A stretch of DNA of 53,426 bases from Cristatella mucedo (taxonomy: Eukaryota; Bryozoa; Phylactolaemata; Cristatellidae), in assembly GCA_009760855.2 (NCBI GenBank), contig WPIO01000413.1:1-53426 (forward strand), in the 5' to 3' direction. The translations under genes and the position numbers were made by a program. Under the pieces are notes generated by a model. The model was not told the origin of the DNA and ran no database searches. It worked only from the letters and a program-made list of their open reading frames with translations. Shown here one piece after another: positions 24,061-37,913 of the stretch (its first letter is position 1; each line of letters begins with the position of its first letter).

Positions 24061-25273
24061 AGTTTTTCAAGTGCGAATGGCTTGAAACAAGGTGGAGCAC
24101 TCTGCTGCAAGCTACCGCATGCTGCCACGAGCAGGTTTGATTCGTGTAGATATTCCGCGATCTGCTGTGAACGCGATTGAAATGATATATTCATGTGCGA
24201 ATGACCTCAAGCAAGGTGCAGCACTCTGCTGCCAGCTACCTCAGGCTCTGACGAGCAGATTAAAAGTATGTAAATATTCCGCAATCTGCTGCCAACTCGT
24301 GCGAAATGAGTTATTTTAGGGCGAATGGCCTAAAACACGGTGCAGCACTCAGCTGCCGGCTAATACACGCTTCGAAAAGCAGATTGAAAGTCTGTAGATA
24401 TTCAGCCATCTGCTGCGAACTCGTGTGAAATGATGTATTCAAGTGCGAATGGCTTAAAACAAATTGCATCACTCTGCTGCTAGGTACCGCAAGCTCCGAC
24501 GAGCAGATCAAAAGTGTCTACATATTCCGCAAACTGCTGCGAACTCGTACGAAATGAGTTTATCAAGGTTGAATGGCTTAATGCTAGGTGCAGCACTGTG
24601 ATGCCAGAGACTGCTAGCTGCGACGAGCTAATTAAAAGTGTGTAGATAATCTGCGATCTGCTGCCAACTCATGCGAAAGAAGGTAATCAGTGCGAATGGC
24701 ATAAAACAAATTTAATCACTCTGCTCCTAGCTCCTGCACGCTGGAACGAGATGACTTAAAGTGTCTAGATATTCCGCGATCTGCAACGAACTCGAGCGAA
24801 ATGAATTGTGGAAGTGTGAGTGGCATAAAGCAAGGTGCTGCACTCGGCTGCCATCTACAGCAAGCTGGGACGAGCTGACTTGAAGTGTGAAAATATTCAG
24901 CTATCTGCGTCAAACTCGTCCGAAATGAGTTAATTAAGTTCGAATGGCTTAAAACAAAGTGCAGCACTCTGCTTCCAGCTGCAGTAGGCTCCAACGAGAC
25001 GATTTAAAGTGTGTAGAGAATCTGCGATCTGCTGCTAACTCGTGCGAAATAATTTATTCAAGTGCGAATGGCTTAAACCAAATTGCATTACTCTGCTGCC
25101 AGCTACTGCAAGCTGCGACGAGCAAATTTGAAGTTTCTAGGTATTCTGCGATCTGCTGCAAACTCGTGCAAAGTGAGTCATGTAAGTGCGAATGGCTTAA
25201 AACCAGGTGCAGCACTCAGCTTCCAGCTTCTGCACGCTACGACAAGGAAATTTGAAGTCTGAAAATATTCTGC
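24061..25273 (+). repeat. Linker segment with complete five-unit cassette
   Basis: About ten monomers between S2 and U3. They include a gcaggttt unit, a second tgatgccagagactgctagc unit, and a cassette gatgactt (24755), gctgactt (24875), gacgattt (24998), gcaaatttgaagtttctagg (25127) and gaaatttgaagtctgaaaat (25247). The last two monomers match 15824-15975 at an offset of 9298, so the U2/U3 homology starts a little left of the U block. Confidence 0.82.
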
Positions 25274-28200
25274 GATCTCCTGCGAACTCGTGCGAAATGA
25301 TCTATTCGATTGGGAATGGCCTCAAGCAAGGTGCAGCAATCTGTCTCCAGCTGCCGCAAGCTCTGACGAGCAGATTTGAAGTGTGTAGATATTCTGCGAT
25401 CTGCTGCGAACTCGAGCGAAATGAGTTATTCAAAGGTGAATGGCTTAACGCTAGGTGCAGCACTGTGCTGCCAGAGATTGCTCCCTGCGACGAGCAGATT
25501 AAAAGCGTGTAGATAGTCTGTGATCTTCCGCGAACTCGTGCAAAATGACTTATTGAAGTGCCAATAGCCTCAAGAAAGGTGCAGCCATCTGCTCTCAGCT
25601 ACCACATGCTCCGACGAGGAGATTTGAAGTGTCTACATGTTAAGCCAACTACTGCCAACACGAGCGACATGATTTTTGCAAGTGCAAATAGCTTAAAACA
25701 AGGTGCAGGACTCTGCTGCAAGCTACAGCATGCAGCCACGAGCAGGTTTAAATCGTGTAGATATTCAGCTCTCTGCCTCAAACTCGTCCGAAATGAGTTA
25801 TTTAAGTTTGAATGGCTTAAAACAAGGTGCTGCACTCTGCTGCCAGATGCCTCACACTCTGACGAGACGATTTAAAGTGTGGAGATAATCTGCGATCTGC
25901 TGCGAACTCGTGCGAAATGGTCTATTCGAGTGGGAATGGCCTCAAGCAAGGTGCAGCAATCTGCCGTCAGCTACCACATGCTCTGATGAGCAGATTTGAA
26001 GTGTGTACATATTCTGCGAACTGCTGCCAACACGAGCGAAATGATTTTTTCGAGTGCAAATGGCTTAAAACAAAATGCAGGACTCTGCTGCAAGCTACCA
26101 CATGCTGCCACGAGCAGGTTTAAATCGTGTAGATATTCCGCGATCTGCTGCGAACTCGATTGAAATGATCTATTCATGTGCGAGTGGCCTCAAGCAAGGT
26201 GCAGCACTCTGCTGCCAGCTACCGCAGGCTCTGACGAGCAGATTAAAAGTGTGTAAATGTTCCGCAATCTGCTGCAAACTCGTGCGAAACGAATAATTGA
26301 AGTGCAAGTTGCTTAAAGCAAGGTGCAGCACTCTGCACCCAGCGACCTCACACTGCGACGAGCTGATTTGAAGTGTGAAAATATTCCGTGATCTGCTGCG
26401 AACTCGTGCGAAATGACATTCAAATTCGAATGGCTTAAACTAAATTAAACCACTCTGCTGCCTGCTATTGCACGCTGCGACCAGCAGATTTGAAGTGTTT
26501 AGGTATTCCGCGATCTGCTGCCAGCTCGTGCAAAATGAGTAATTCAAGTGGGAATGGCCTAAATCAATTTGCATCAGTCTGCTGCGTGCTACTGCACGCT
26601 GCGACGAGGGGATTTGAAGTTTCTAGATATTCCGCGATAGGCTGCAAGGTCTTGCAAAATGAGTTATTTAAGTGCACGGAGCTTTAAACAAATTGCATCA
26701 CTCTGCTGCCAGCTACGGCAAGCTCCAACGGGCAGATTTTCATTATAAAAACATTCGGGGATCTGCTGACAACTCGTGCGAAATGAGTCATTCAAGTGCG
26801 AATGGCTTAAACCAAATTGCATCACTCTTCTGCCAGCGATTGCACGCTGCGACGAGCAGATTTGAAGTTTCTAGGTATTCTGCGATCTGCTGCGAACTCG
26901 ATTGAAATGATCTATTCATGTGCGAGTGGCCTCAAGCAAGGTGCAGCACTCAGCTGCCAGCTACCGAATGCTCTGACAAGCAGATTTAAAGTGTGTAGAT
27001 ATTCCACAATTTGCTGCGATATCGTGCTAAATGAGTTATTCAAATGCGAATGGCTTAACGCGAATTGCATCACTCTTTTGCAAGCTACCCCATGCTCCGA
27101 CGAGCAGAGTAAAAGTGTGTAGATAATCCGCGATCTGCTGCATACTTGTGCGAAATGAATTATTGAAGTGCGAATAGCTTAAAGAAAGGTGCAGCACTCT
27201 GCTGCCAGCTACCGCATGCTTCGACGAGCAGATTTAAAGTGTCTACATATTCCGCGAACTTCTGCCAACTCTAGCGAAATGAGTTTTTCATGTACAAATG
27301 GCTTAAAACAAGGTGCAGCACTCTGCTGCAAGCTACCACATGCTGCCACGAGCAGGTTTAAATCATGTAGACATTCTGCAATCCGCTGTAAACTCGTGCG
27401 AAATGAGTTATTTAAGGGCAAATGGCGTAAAAAAAGTTGCAGCACTCTGCTGCCAGCTACTGCAGGCTGCGTCGAGCAAATTTGAAGTTTCGAGATTTTC
27501 CGCGATCAGCTGCTACCTCGTAGAAAGTAAATTAGTCAAGTGCGAATGGCTTTTTATAAGGTGCAGCTCTCTGCTGCCAGCTACCGCACGGTACGACGAG
27601 CTGATTTGAATTGTGAAAATATCTTGCGATCTGCAGCGAACTCGTGCGAAATGATCAATTTAAGTGCAAATGGCTTAAAAACAAGGTGCAGCACTCAGCT
27701 GCCGGCTACTGCACGTTTTGAAAAGCTGATTCAAAGTCTGTAGATATTCCACGATCTGCTGCAAAGTCGTGTGAATAGGGTTATTCAAGTGCTAATCGCT
27801 TAAAACAAATTGCATCGACCTTCTTTCAGCTCTTACACGCTCCGACGAGCAGATTAAAAGTGTCTACATATTCTGCGAAATGCAGCGAACTCGAACGAAA
27901 TGAGTTTTTCAATTGCGATTAGCCTAAAAGAAGGTGCAGCACTCTGCAGCGAGCTACAGCACGGTGTGTCAGGGAGATTTAAAGTGTGTAGATAATCCGC
28001 GATCTGCTGCGAAGTCTTGCGAAATGAGGTATTCAAGAACGAATGGCTTAAAACAAGGTGTGGCACTCAACTGCCAGCTGCCGCACGCTCCAATAAGCAG
28101 ATTTAAAGTGTATAGATATTCCACGATCTGCTGCGAACTCGTGCGAAATGAGTCATTTAAGTTCGAATGGCTTAAAAGAAATTGCATCACTCTTCTGCAA

Positions 28201-28750
28201 GTTACCGCATGCTCCGACGAGCTGATTAAAAGTGTGTAAATGTTCCGCAATCTGCTGCAAACTCGTGGGAAACGAATTATTGAAGTGCAAGTTGCTTAAA
28301 CCAAGGTGCAGCACTCTGCACCCAGCGACCTCACACTGCGACGAGCTGATTTGAAGTGTGAAAATATTCCGTGATCTGCTGCGAACTCGTGCGAAATGAC
28401 ATTCAAATTCGAATGGCTTAAACTAAATTAAACCACTCTGCTGCCAGCTATTGCATGCTGCGACCAGCAGAGTTGAAGTGTCTAGGTATTTGGCTATCTG
28501 CTGGCAGCTCGTGCGAAATGAGTAATTCAAGTGCGAATGGCTTAAATCAATTTGCATCAGTCTGCTGCCTGCTACTGCACGCTCCGACGAGCAGATTTGA
28601 AGTGTCTACATATTCCGCAAACTGCCACCAAGTCGAGCGAAATGAGTTTTTCAAGTCCGAATGGCTTAAAACAAGAAGCAGCACTCTGCTGCAAGCTACC
28701 GCATGCTGCCACGAGCAGGTTTGAATCGTGTAGATATTCTGCGATCTGCT
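25274..28750 (+). repeat. HOR block U3 (internally deleted copy)
   Basis: Colinear with U2 at offset 9298 and then 9294, as far as about 28575. There the tail of one monomer is joined in phase to a unit three positions further on: the offset to U2 drops from 9294 to 8923, a loss of 371 bp. At about 28750 the block ends and joins S material, omitting about 2.8 kb that U2 has between 19.85 and 22.70 kb. Substitutions against U2 are sparse. Confidence 0.88.
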
Positions 28751-30030
28751 GCCAACTCGTGGGAAATGAGTTATTGAGGGCGAATGGGCTAAAACAAGGC
28801 TCAGCACTCAGCTGCCAGCTACCGCAGGCTTCGAAAAGCAAATTTATAGTCTAATGATATTCTGCCATCTGCTGCGAACTCGTGTGAACTGGGTTATTCA
28901 AGTGCGAATGGCTTAAAACAAAGTGCATCACTCTGCTGCTAGGTACAGCATGCTCCGACGAGCAGATTAAAAGTGTCTACATATTCGGCAAACTGCTGCG
29001 AACTCGTACGAAATGAGTTATTCAAGGGTGATTGGCTTAATGCTAGGTGCAGCACTGTGATGCCAGAGACTGCTAGCTGCGACGAGCTGATTAAAAGTGT
29101 GTAGATAATCTGCGATCTGCTGCGAACTCATGCGAAAGGAGGTAATCAGTGCGAATGGCATAAAACAAATTGAATCACTCTGCTCCCAGCTACTGCACGC
29201 TGGAGCTAGATGACTTATAGTGTCTAGATATTCCGCGATCTGCTGCGAACTCGAGCGAAATGTATTATTGAAGAGTGAGTGGCATAAAGCAAGGTGCTGC
29301 ACTCGGCTGCCAGCTACAGCAAGCTGGGACGAGCTAACTTGAAGTGTGAAAATATTCAGCTTAATGCGGCAAACTCGTCTGAAATGAGTTGATTAAGTTC
29401 GAATGGCTTAAAACAAGGTGCAGCTTTCTGCTGCCAGCTGCCGCATGCTCCGACGAGACGATTTAAAGTGTGTAGAGAATCTGAGATCTGCTGCTAACTT
29501 GTGCGAAATAACTTATTCAAGTGCGAATAGCTTAAACGAAATTGCATCATTCCGCTGCCAGCAATTGCACACTGCGACGAGCAGATTTGAAGTTTCTAGG
29601 TGTTCTGCGATCTGCTGCGAACTCGTGCAAAATAAGTCATTCAAGTGCGAATGGCTTTAAACCAGGTGCATCACTCTTCTGCAAGCTACCCCACGCTCCG
29701 ACGAGCAAATTAAAAGTGTGTAAATAATCCGTGATCTGCTGCGAACTCGTGCGAAATGAACTATTCGAGTAAGAATGGCCTCAAGCAAGGTGAAGCAATC
29801 TGCCGTCAGCTACTGCACGGTCCGACGAGCAGATTTGAAGTGTGCAGATATTCTGTGATCTGCTGCCAACTTAAGCTAAATGAGTTATTCAAGGGTGAAT
29901 GGCTTAAAGCGAATTGCATCACTCTTGTGCAAGCTACCCCATGCTCCGACAAGCAAATTATAAGTGTGTAAATAATCCGTGATCTGCTGCGAACTCGTGC
30001 GAAATGAATTATTGAAGTGCGAATAGCTTA
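28750..30030 (+). repeat. Segment S, copy 3
   Basis: Matches S2 at an offset of about 6071. It starts with the gagggcgaatgggctaaaac monomer and contains gatgactt (29206), gctaactt (29330), gacgattt (29452) and gcagatttgaagtttctagg (29578). It shares private changes with S4, such as the cttaaacgaaattgc unit near 29535 and 34485. S3 and S4 are therefore closer to each other than to S1 and S2. Confidence 0.86.
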
Positions 30031-30990
30031 AAACAAGGTGCAGCACTCCGCTGCCCGCTTATCCACTCTACGACAAGCTAATTTTAAGTCTGAAAATATT
30101 CTGCGATCTGCTGCGAACTCGTGCGAAATGATCTATTCGAGTGGGAATGGACTCAAGCAAGGTGCAGCACTCTGCTGCCAGCTAACTCAGGCTCAGACGA
30201 GCAGATTAAAAGTATGTAAATATTCTGAAAGCTGCTGCGAACTCGTACGAAATGAATAATTTAAGTGCAAGTTGCTTAAAGCAAGGTGCGACACTTTGCA
30301 CCAAGTGACTTCACACTGCGACGAGCTAATTTGAAGTGTGAAAATATTCCGTGATCTGCAGCTAACTCGTGCGAAATGAGTTATTCAACTTCGATTGGCT
30401 TAAAAAAAGGTAAAGCACTCTGCTGCCAGCTACCGCACGCTGTGACGAGCAGATTTGATATTTCTAGATATTCTGCAATCAGCCTCTAGCTCGTACGAAA
30501 TGAGTTAGTCAAGTGGGAATGGCTTTTAACAAGGTGCAGCACTCAGCTGCTAGCTACCGCATGGTACTACGAGCAGATTTGAAGTGTAAAAATATTCCGC
30601 GATCATCAGCGAACTCGTGCGAACTGAACTAATTAATTGCGAATTGACTAAAACAAGGTGGAGCACTCAGCTTGCCAGCTACTGCACGTTCCAACAAGCT
30701 GATTAAAAGTTGGTAGATATTCCACGATCTGCTGCTAAGTCATGCGAAATGAGTTATTCAAGTGCTAATGGCTTAAAACAAATTGCATCAACCTCCTGTC
30801 AGCTCACACACGCACTGACGAGCAGATTAAAAGTGTCTACATATTCCGCGAACTGCTGTGAACTCAAACGAAATGGGTTATTCAATTGCGAATAGCCTAA
30901 AAGAAGGTGCAGCAGTCTGCTGCAAGCTACAGCACGGTGTGTCACTGAGATTTAACGTGTGCAGATAATCCGCGATCCCATGCGAAGTCG
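30031..30990 (+). repeat. Block V, copy 1
   Basis: About seven monomers marked by gctaactcaggctcagacga, a ctgaaagctgctgcgaac unit, tttgatatttctagatattc, gtactacgagcagattt, gatcatcagcgaactc and gttggtagatattccacg. It recurs at about 36180-36985 (offset about 6007), 39465-40275 and 52065-52875. The four copies are close, and the 52-kb copy shows that the block spread over more than 20 kb. Confidence 0.87.
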
Positions 30991-33395
30991 TGCAAAATGA
31001 GGTATTCAAGTGCGAATGGCTTGAAACAAGGTGCAGCACTCAGCTGCCAGCTACCGCATGCTCTGACAAGCAGATTTAAAGTGTGTAGATATTCCACAAT
31101 CTGCTGCGAACTCGTGCAAAATGAGTTATTCAAATGCGAATGGCTTAACGCGAATTGCATCACTCTTTTGCAAGCTACCCCATGCTCCGACGAGCAGATT
31201 AAAAGTGTGTAGATAATCCGCGATCTGCTGCATACTTGTGTGAAATGAATCATTGAAGTGCGAATAGCTTACAGAAAGGTGCAGCACTCTGCTGCCAGCT
31301 ACCGCATGCTTCGACGAGCAGATTTAAAGTGTCTACATATTCCGCGAACTTCTGCCAACTCGAGCGAAATGAGTTTTTCATGTACAAATGGCTTAAAACA
31401 AGGTGCAGCACTCTGCTGCAAGCTACCACATGCTGCCACGAGCAGGTTTAAATCATGTAGACATTCCGCAATCCGCTGTAAACTCGTGAGAAATGAGTTA
31501 TTTAAGGGCAAATGGCGTAAAACAAGTTGCATCACTCTGCTGCCAGCTACCGCAGGCTGCGTCGAGCAGATTTGAAGTTTCGAGATTTTCCGCGATCAGC
31601 TGCTACCTCGTAGAAAGTAAATTAGTCAAGTGCGAATGGCTATTTATAAGGTGCAGCACTCTGCTGCCAACTACCGCACGGTACGACGAGCTGATTTGAA
31701 GTGTGAAAATATCCTGCAATCTGCAGCGAACTCGTGCGAAATGATCAATTTAAGTGCAAATGGCTTAAAAACAAGGTGCAGCACTCAGCTGCCGGCTACT
31801 GCACGTTTTGACAAGCTGATTCAAAGTCTGTAGATATTCCACGATCTGCTGCAAAGTCGTGTGAATAGGGTTATTCAAGTGCTAATCGCTTAAAACAAAT
31901 TGCATCGACCTTCTTTCAGCTCTTACACGCTCCGACGAGCAGATTAAAAGTGTCTACATATTCTGCGAAATGCGGCGAACTCGAACGAAATGAGTTTTTC
32001 AATTGCGATTAGCCTAAAAGAAGGTGCAGCACTCTGCTGCGAGCTACAGCACTGGGTGTCAAGGAGATTTAAAGTGTGTAGATAATCCACGATCTGCTGC
32101 GAAGTCGTGCGAAATGAGGTATTCAAGAACGAATGGCTTAAAACAAGGTGTGGCACTCAACTGCCAGCTGCCGCACGCTCCAATAAGCAGATTTCAAGTG
32201 TGTAGATATTCCACGATCTGCTGCGAACTCGTGCGAAATGAGTCATTTAAGTTCGAATGGCTTAATACAAATTGCATCACTCTTCTGCAAGTTACCGCAT
32301 GCTCCGACGAGCTGATTAAAAGTGTGTAAATGTTCCGCAATCTGCTGAAAACTCGTGGGAAACGAATTATTGAAGTGCAAGTTGCTTAAAGCAAGGTGCA
32401 GCACTCTGCACCCAGCGACCTCACACTGCGACGAGCTGATTTGAAGTGTGAAAATATTCCGTGATCTGCTGCGAACTCGTGCGAAATGACATTCAAATTC
32501 AAATTGCTTAAACTAAATTAAACCACTCTGCTGCCAGCTATTGCATGCTGCGACAAGCAGAGTTGAAGTGTCTAGGTCTTCGGCTATCTGCTGGCAGCTC
32601 GTGCGAAATGAGTAATTCAAGTGCGAATGGCTTAAATCAATTTGCATCAGTCTGCTGCCTGCTACTGCACGCTGCGACGAGGGGATTTGAAGTTTCTAGA
32701 TATTCCGCGATCGGCTGCAAGGTCTTGCGAAATGAGTTATTTAAGTGCACGGAGCTTAAAACAAATTGCATCACTCTGCTGCCAGCTACGGCACGCTCCA
32801 ACGGGCAGATTTTCAGTGTAAAAATATTCGGGGATCTGCTGACAACTCGTGCAAAATGAGTCATTCAAGTGCGAATGGTTCAAACAAATTGCATCACTCT
32901 TCTGCAAGCTACCGCCTGCTCCGACGAGCAGTTTAAAAGTGTGTAGATCATCCGCGATCTGCTGCAAACTCATGCGAAATAAATTATAGAAGTGCGAATA
33001 GCTTAAAGAAAGGTGCAGCACTCTGCTGCAAGCTACCACACGCTCCGACGAGCAGATTTGAAGTGTCTACATTTTCCGCAAACTGCTGCCAAGTCGAGCG
33101 AAATGAGTTTTTCAAGTGCGAATTGCTTAAAACAAGAAGCAGCACTCTGCTGCAAGCTACCGCATGCTGCCACGAGCAGGTTTGAATCGTGTAGATATTC
33201 TGCGATCTCCTGCCAACTCGATTGAAATGAGTTATTGAGGGCGGATGGCCTAAAACAAGGTGCAACACTCAGCTGCCAGCTACCGCACGCTTCGAAAAGC
33301 ATTATAAAGTCTGTAGATATTAAGCCATCTGCTGCGAACTCGTGCGAAAGGACTTAATCAAGTGCGAATGGTGTAAAACAAATTGAATCACTCTG
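30990..33395 (+). repeat. HOR block U4 (partial)
   Basis: About 19 monomers colinear with U2 17610-19990 at an offset of 13384, and with U3 at 4090 over 31.25-32.6 kb. It contains the gatcggctgcaaggtc and gggcagattttca pair near 32710-32810. At about 33395 it jumps in phase to material matching U2 21745-22215. Confidence 0.88.
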
Positions 33396-33397
33396 CT

Positions 33398-33870
33398 GCC
33401 AGCTACCGCACGCTTCGAAAAGCAGATTTAAAGTCTGTAGATATTCCGCCATCTGCTGCGAACTGGTGTTAAATGAGTTATTCAAGTGCGAATGGCTTAA
33501 AACAAATTGCATCACTGTGCTGCTAGGTACCACATGCTCCGACGACCAGATTAAAAGTGTCTACATATTCTGCAAGGTGCTGCGAACTCGCACGAAATGA
33601 GTTATTCAAGGGTGAATTGCTTTATGCTAGGTGTTGCACTGTGCTGCCAGAGACTGCTTACTGCGACGAGCTGATTCAAAGAGTGTAGATAATCTGCGAT
33701 CTGCTGCGAACTCGTGCGAAAAGAGTTAATCAAGTGCGAATGGCATAAAACAAATTGAATCAGTCTGCTCCCAGCTACTGCACGCCGGGACGAGATGACT
33801 TAAAGTGTCTAGATATTCTGAGATCTGCTGCGAACTCGTGCAAAATGAGTCATTTAAGTGTGAATGGCTT
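33398..33870 (+). repeat. Short U fragment
   Basis: About four monomers matching U2 at 21750-22215 (gcagatttaaagtctg at 33422 versus 21776, offset 11646). It includes the gaactggtgttaaatg and tgctttatgctagg units. At both ends it joins other blocks without breaking the 124-bp phase. Confidence 0.83.
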
Positions 33871-35000
33871 AGAACAAAGTGCATCACTCTGCTGCTAGGT
33901 ACAGCATGCTCCGACGAGCAGATTAAAAGTGTCTACATATTCGGCAAACTGCTGCGAACTCGTACGAAATGAGTTATTCAAGGGTGAATGGCTTAATGCT
34001 AGGTGCAGCACTGTGATGCCAGAGACTGCTAGCTGCGACGAGCTGATTAAAAGTGTGTAGATAATCTGTGATCTGCTGCGAACTCATGCGAAAGGAGGTA
34101 ATCAGTGCGAATGGCATAAAACAAATTGAATCACTCTGCTCCCAGCTACTGCACGCTGGAGCTAGATGACTTATAGTGTCTCGATATTCCGCGATCTGCT
34201 GCGAACTCGAGCGAAATGTATTATTGAAGAGTGAGTGGCATAAAGCAAGGTGCTGCACTCGGCTGCCAGCTACAGCAAGCTGGGACGAGCTGACTTGAAG
34301 TGTGAAAATATTCTGCTTAATGCGGCAAACTCGTCTGAAATGAGTTATTTAAGTTCGAATGGCTTAAAACAAGGTGCAGCTTTCAGCTGCCAGCTGCCGC
34401 ACGCTCCGACGAGACGATTTAAAGTGTGTACAGAATCTGAGATCTGCTGCTAACTCGTGCGAAATAACTTATTCAAGTGCGAATAGCTTAAACGAAATTG
34501 CATCATTCTGCTGCCAGCAATTGCACACTGCGACGAGCAGATTTGAAGTTTCTAGGTGTTCTGCGATCTGCTGCGAACTCGTGCAAAATAAGTCATTCAA
34601 GTGCGAATGGCTTAAAACCAGGTGCATTACTCTTCTGCAAGCTACCCCACGCTCCGACGAGCAAATTAAAAGTGTGTAAATAATCCGTGATCAGCTGCGA
34701 ACTCGTGCGAAATGAACTATTCGAGTGGGAATGGCCTCGAGCACGGTGAAGCAATCTGCCGTCAGCTACTGCATGCTCTGACGAGCAGATTTGAAGTGTG
34801 CAGATATTCTGTGATCTGCTGCCAACTTAAGCTAAATGAGTTATTCAAGGGTGAATGGCTTAAAGCGAAATGCATCACTCTTGTGCAAGCTACCCCATGC
34901 TCCGACAAGCAAATTATAAGTGTGTAAATAATCCGTGATCTGCTGCGAACTCGTGCGAAATGAATTATTGAAGTGCGAATAGCTTCAAGAAAGGTGCAGC
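33871..35000 (+). repeat. Segment S, copy 4
   Basis: Matches S3 at an offset of 4956: the tgatgccagagactgctagc unit, then gatgactt (34164), gctgactt (34286), gacgattt (34408) and gcagatttgaagtttctagg (34533). Its last three monomers (from about 34630) also form the left end of the first W repeat, so S and W overlap here. Confidence 0.86.
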
Positions 35001-37913
35001 ACTTTGCTGCCAGCTACTGCAGGCTTCGACGAGCAGATTTTAAGTGTTTACATATTCCGCGAACTGCTGCACACTCGAACGAAATGAGTTTTTCAAGTGC
35101 GAATGTCTTAAAACAAGGTGCAGCACTCTGCTGGAAGCTACCGCATGCTGCCACGAGCAGGTTTGAATCGTGTAGATATTCCTCAATCCGCTGCGAACTC
35201 GTGCGAAATGATCTATTTATGTGCGAATTGCCTCAAGCAAGGTGCAGCACTCTGCTGCCAGCTACCGCAGGCTCTGACGAGCAGATTTAAAGTATGTAAA
35301 TATTCAGCAATCTGCTGCGAACTCGTGCGAAATGAATAATTGAAGTGCAAGTTGCTTAAAGCAAGGTGCAGCATTTTGCACCAAGTGACTGCACACTGCG
35401 ACGAGCTAATTTGAAGTGTAAAAATATTCCGCGATCTGCAGCTAACTCGTGCGAAATGAGTTATTTAAGTTCGATTGGCTTAAAAAAAGCTGAAGCACTT
35501 TGCTGCCAGCTACCGCATGCTGTGACGAGCAGATTTGATATTTCTAGATATTCGGCAATCAGCTGCTACCTCGTACGAAATGAGTTAGTCAAGTGCGAAT
35601 GGCTTTTAGCAAGGTGCAGCACTCTGCAGCCAGCTACCGCACGGTACGACGAGCAGATTTGAAGTGTAAAAATATTCCGCGATCTGCTACGAACTCGTGC
35701 GAAATGATCCATTCAAGTGCAAATGGACTAAAACAAGGGTCAGCACTCAGCTGCCAGCTACCGCACGCTTCGAAAAGCAGAGTTAAAGTCTGTAGATATT
35801 CAGCCGTCTGCTGCAAACTACAGCACGGTGTGTCACGGGAATTTAAAGTGTGTAAATAATCCGCGATCCCATGCAAAGTCGTGCGAAATGAGGTATTCAA
35901 GTGCGAATGGCTTAAAACAAGGTGCTGCACTCAGCTGCCTGCTACCGCATTCTCCGACAAGCAGATTTAAAGTGTGTAGATATTCCACAATCTGCTGCGA
36001 ACTCGAGCTAAATAAGTTATTCAAGGGTGAATGGCTTAAAGCGAATTGCATCACTCTTCTGCAAGCTACCCCACGCTCCGACGAGCAAATTAAAAGTGTG
36101 TAAATAATCCGTGATCTGCTGCGAACTCGTGCGAAATGAACTATTCGAGTGGGAATGGCCTCAAGCAAGGTGCACCACTCTGCTGCCAGCTAACTCAGGC
36201 TCAGACGAGCAGATTAAAAGTATGTAAATATTCTGAAAGCTGCTGCGAACTCGTACGAAATGAATAATTTAAGTGCAAGTTGCTTAAAGCAAGGTGCAAC
36301 ACTTTGCACCAAGTGACTTCACACTGCGACGAGCTAATTTGAAGTGTGAAAATATTCCGTGATCTGCAGCTAACTCGTGCGAAATGAGTTATTCAAGTTC
36401 GATTGGCTTAAAAAAGATAAAGCACTCTGCTGCCAGCTACCGCATGCTGTGACGAGCAGATTTGATATTTCTAGATATTCTGCAATCAGCTGCTAGCTCG
36501 TACGAAATGAGTTAGTCAAGTGGGAATGGCTTTTAACAAGGTGCAGCACTCAGCTGCTAGCTACCGCATGGTACTACGAGCAGATTTGAAGTGTAAAAAT
36601 ATTCCGCGATCATCAGCGAACTCGTGCGAACTGAACTAATTAATTGCGAATTGACTAAACAAGGTGGAGCACTCAGCTTGCCAGCTACTGCACGTTCCAA
36701 CAAGCTGATTAAAAGTTGGTAGATATTCCACGATCTGCTGCTAAGTCATGCGAAAAGAGTTATTCAAGTGCTAATGGCTTAAAACAAATTGCATCAACCT
36801 CCTGTCAGCTCTCACACGCACCGACGAGCAGATTAAAAGTGTCTACATATTCCGCGAACTGCTGTGAACTCAAACGAAATGGGTTATTCAATTGCGAATA
36901 GCCTAAAAGAAGGTGCAGCAGTCTGCTGCAAGCTACAGCACGGTGTGTCACTGAGATTTAACGTGTGCAGATAATCCGCGATATCATGCGAAGTCGTGCA
37001 AAATGAGGTATTCAAGTGCAAATGGCTTAAAACAAGGTACTGCACTCAGCTTCCTGCTACGGCACGCTCCGACAAGCAGATTTAAAGTGTGTAGATATTC
37101 CACAATCTGCTGCGAACTCGTGCGAAATGAGTTATTTAAGGGTGAATGGCTTAATGCTAGGAGCACCACTGTGCTGCCAGAGTCTGCTCGCTGCAACGAG
37201 CAGATTAAAAGCGTGTAGATAGTCTATGATCTGCCGCGGACTCGTGCGAAATGAATTATTTAAGTGCCAATAGCTTAAAGAAAGGTGCAGCAATCTGCTG
37301 CAAGCTATCGCACGCTCCGACGCTCAGATTTGAAGTGTCTACATATTCTGCGAACTGCTGCCAACACGAGCGAAATGATTTTTTTCGAGTGCAAATGGCT
37401 TAAAACAAGGTACAGGACTCTGCTGCAAGCTACCGCATGCTGCCACGAGCAGGTTTGAATCGTGTAGATATTCCGCGATCTGCTGCGAACTCAATTGAAA
37501 TGATGTATTCATGTGCGAGTGGCCTCAAGCAAGGTGCAGCACTCTGCTGCCAGCTACCGAAGGCTCTGACGAGCAGATTAAAAGTATGTAAATATTCAGC
37601 AATGTGCTGCGAACTCGTGCGAAATGAATAATTGAAGTGCAAGTTGCTCAAAGCTAGGTGCAGCACTTTGAACCAAGTGACCACACTCTGTGACGTGCTA
37701 ATTTGAAGTGTGAAAATATTCCGCGATCTGCAGCGAACTTGTGCGAAATGATCTATTCGAGTGGGAATGGCCTCAAGCAAGGTGCAGCAATCTGCCGTCA
37801 GCTACCGCATGCTCTGACGAGCAGATTTGAAGTGTGTAGATATTCCGCGATCTGCAGCTAACTCGTGCGAAATGAGTTATTCAAGGGTGAATGGCTTAAA
37901 GCGAATTGCATCA
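34630..37913 (+). repeat. 3.29-kb HOR unit W1
   Basis: First copy of a repeat of about 3285 bp, equal to 26 full monomers plus a 60-bp half monomer. It contains block V copy 2 (36180-36985). Identity to W2 is very high in the right half: from 36184 to 37913 I see only a handful of differences against 39470-41199, for example gatatcatg versus gatcccatg near 36983. It is lower in the left half (34.7-35.8 kb). The two halves therefore have different copying histories. Confidence 0.9.
35777..35836 (+). repeat. 60-bp half monomer in W1
   Basis: The unit starts gcagagttaaag at 35777 and the next start box follows after only 60 bp. The text ctgctgcaaact is joined to acagcacggtgtgtcac, skipping about 64 bp of the normal monomer. 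It is a fixed landmark of W and explains why the W period is a half-integral number of monomers. Confidence 0.9.

Noticed and set aside
30038-30110. Possible unique sequence (ctccgctgcccgcttatcc)
   Set aside because: It still aligns to the monomer over its full length and the 124-bp phase is kept, so it is only a diverged unit.
35777-35836. Short insertion of foreign DNA
   Set aside because: Both halves are ordinary satellite (left half as at 42780, right half as at 45250-45285). It is a truncated monomer, not an insertion.
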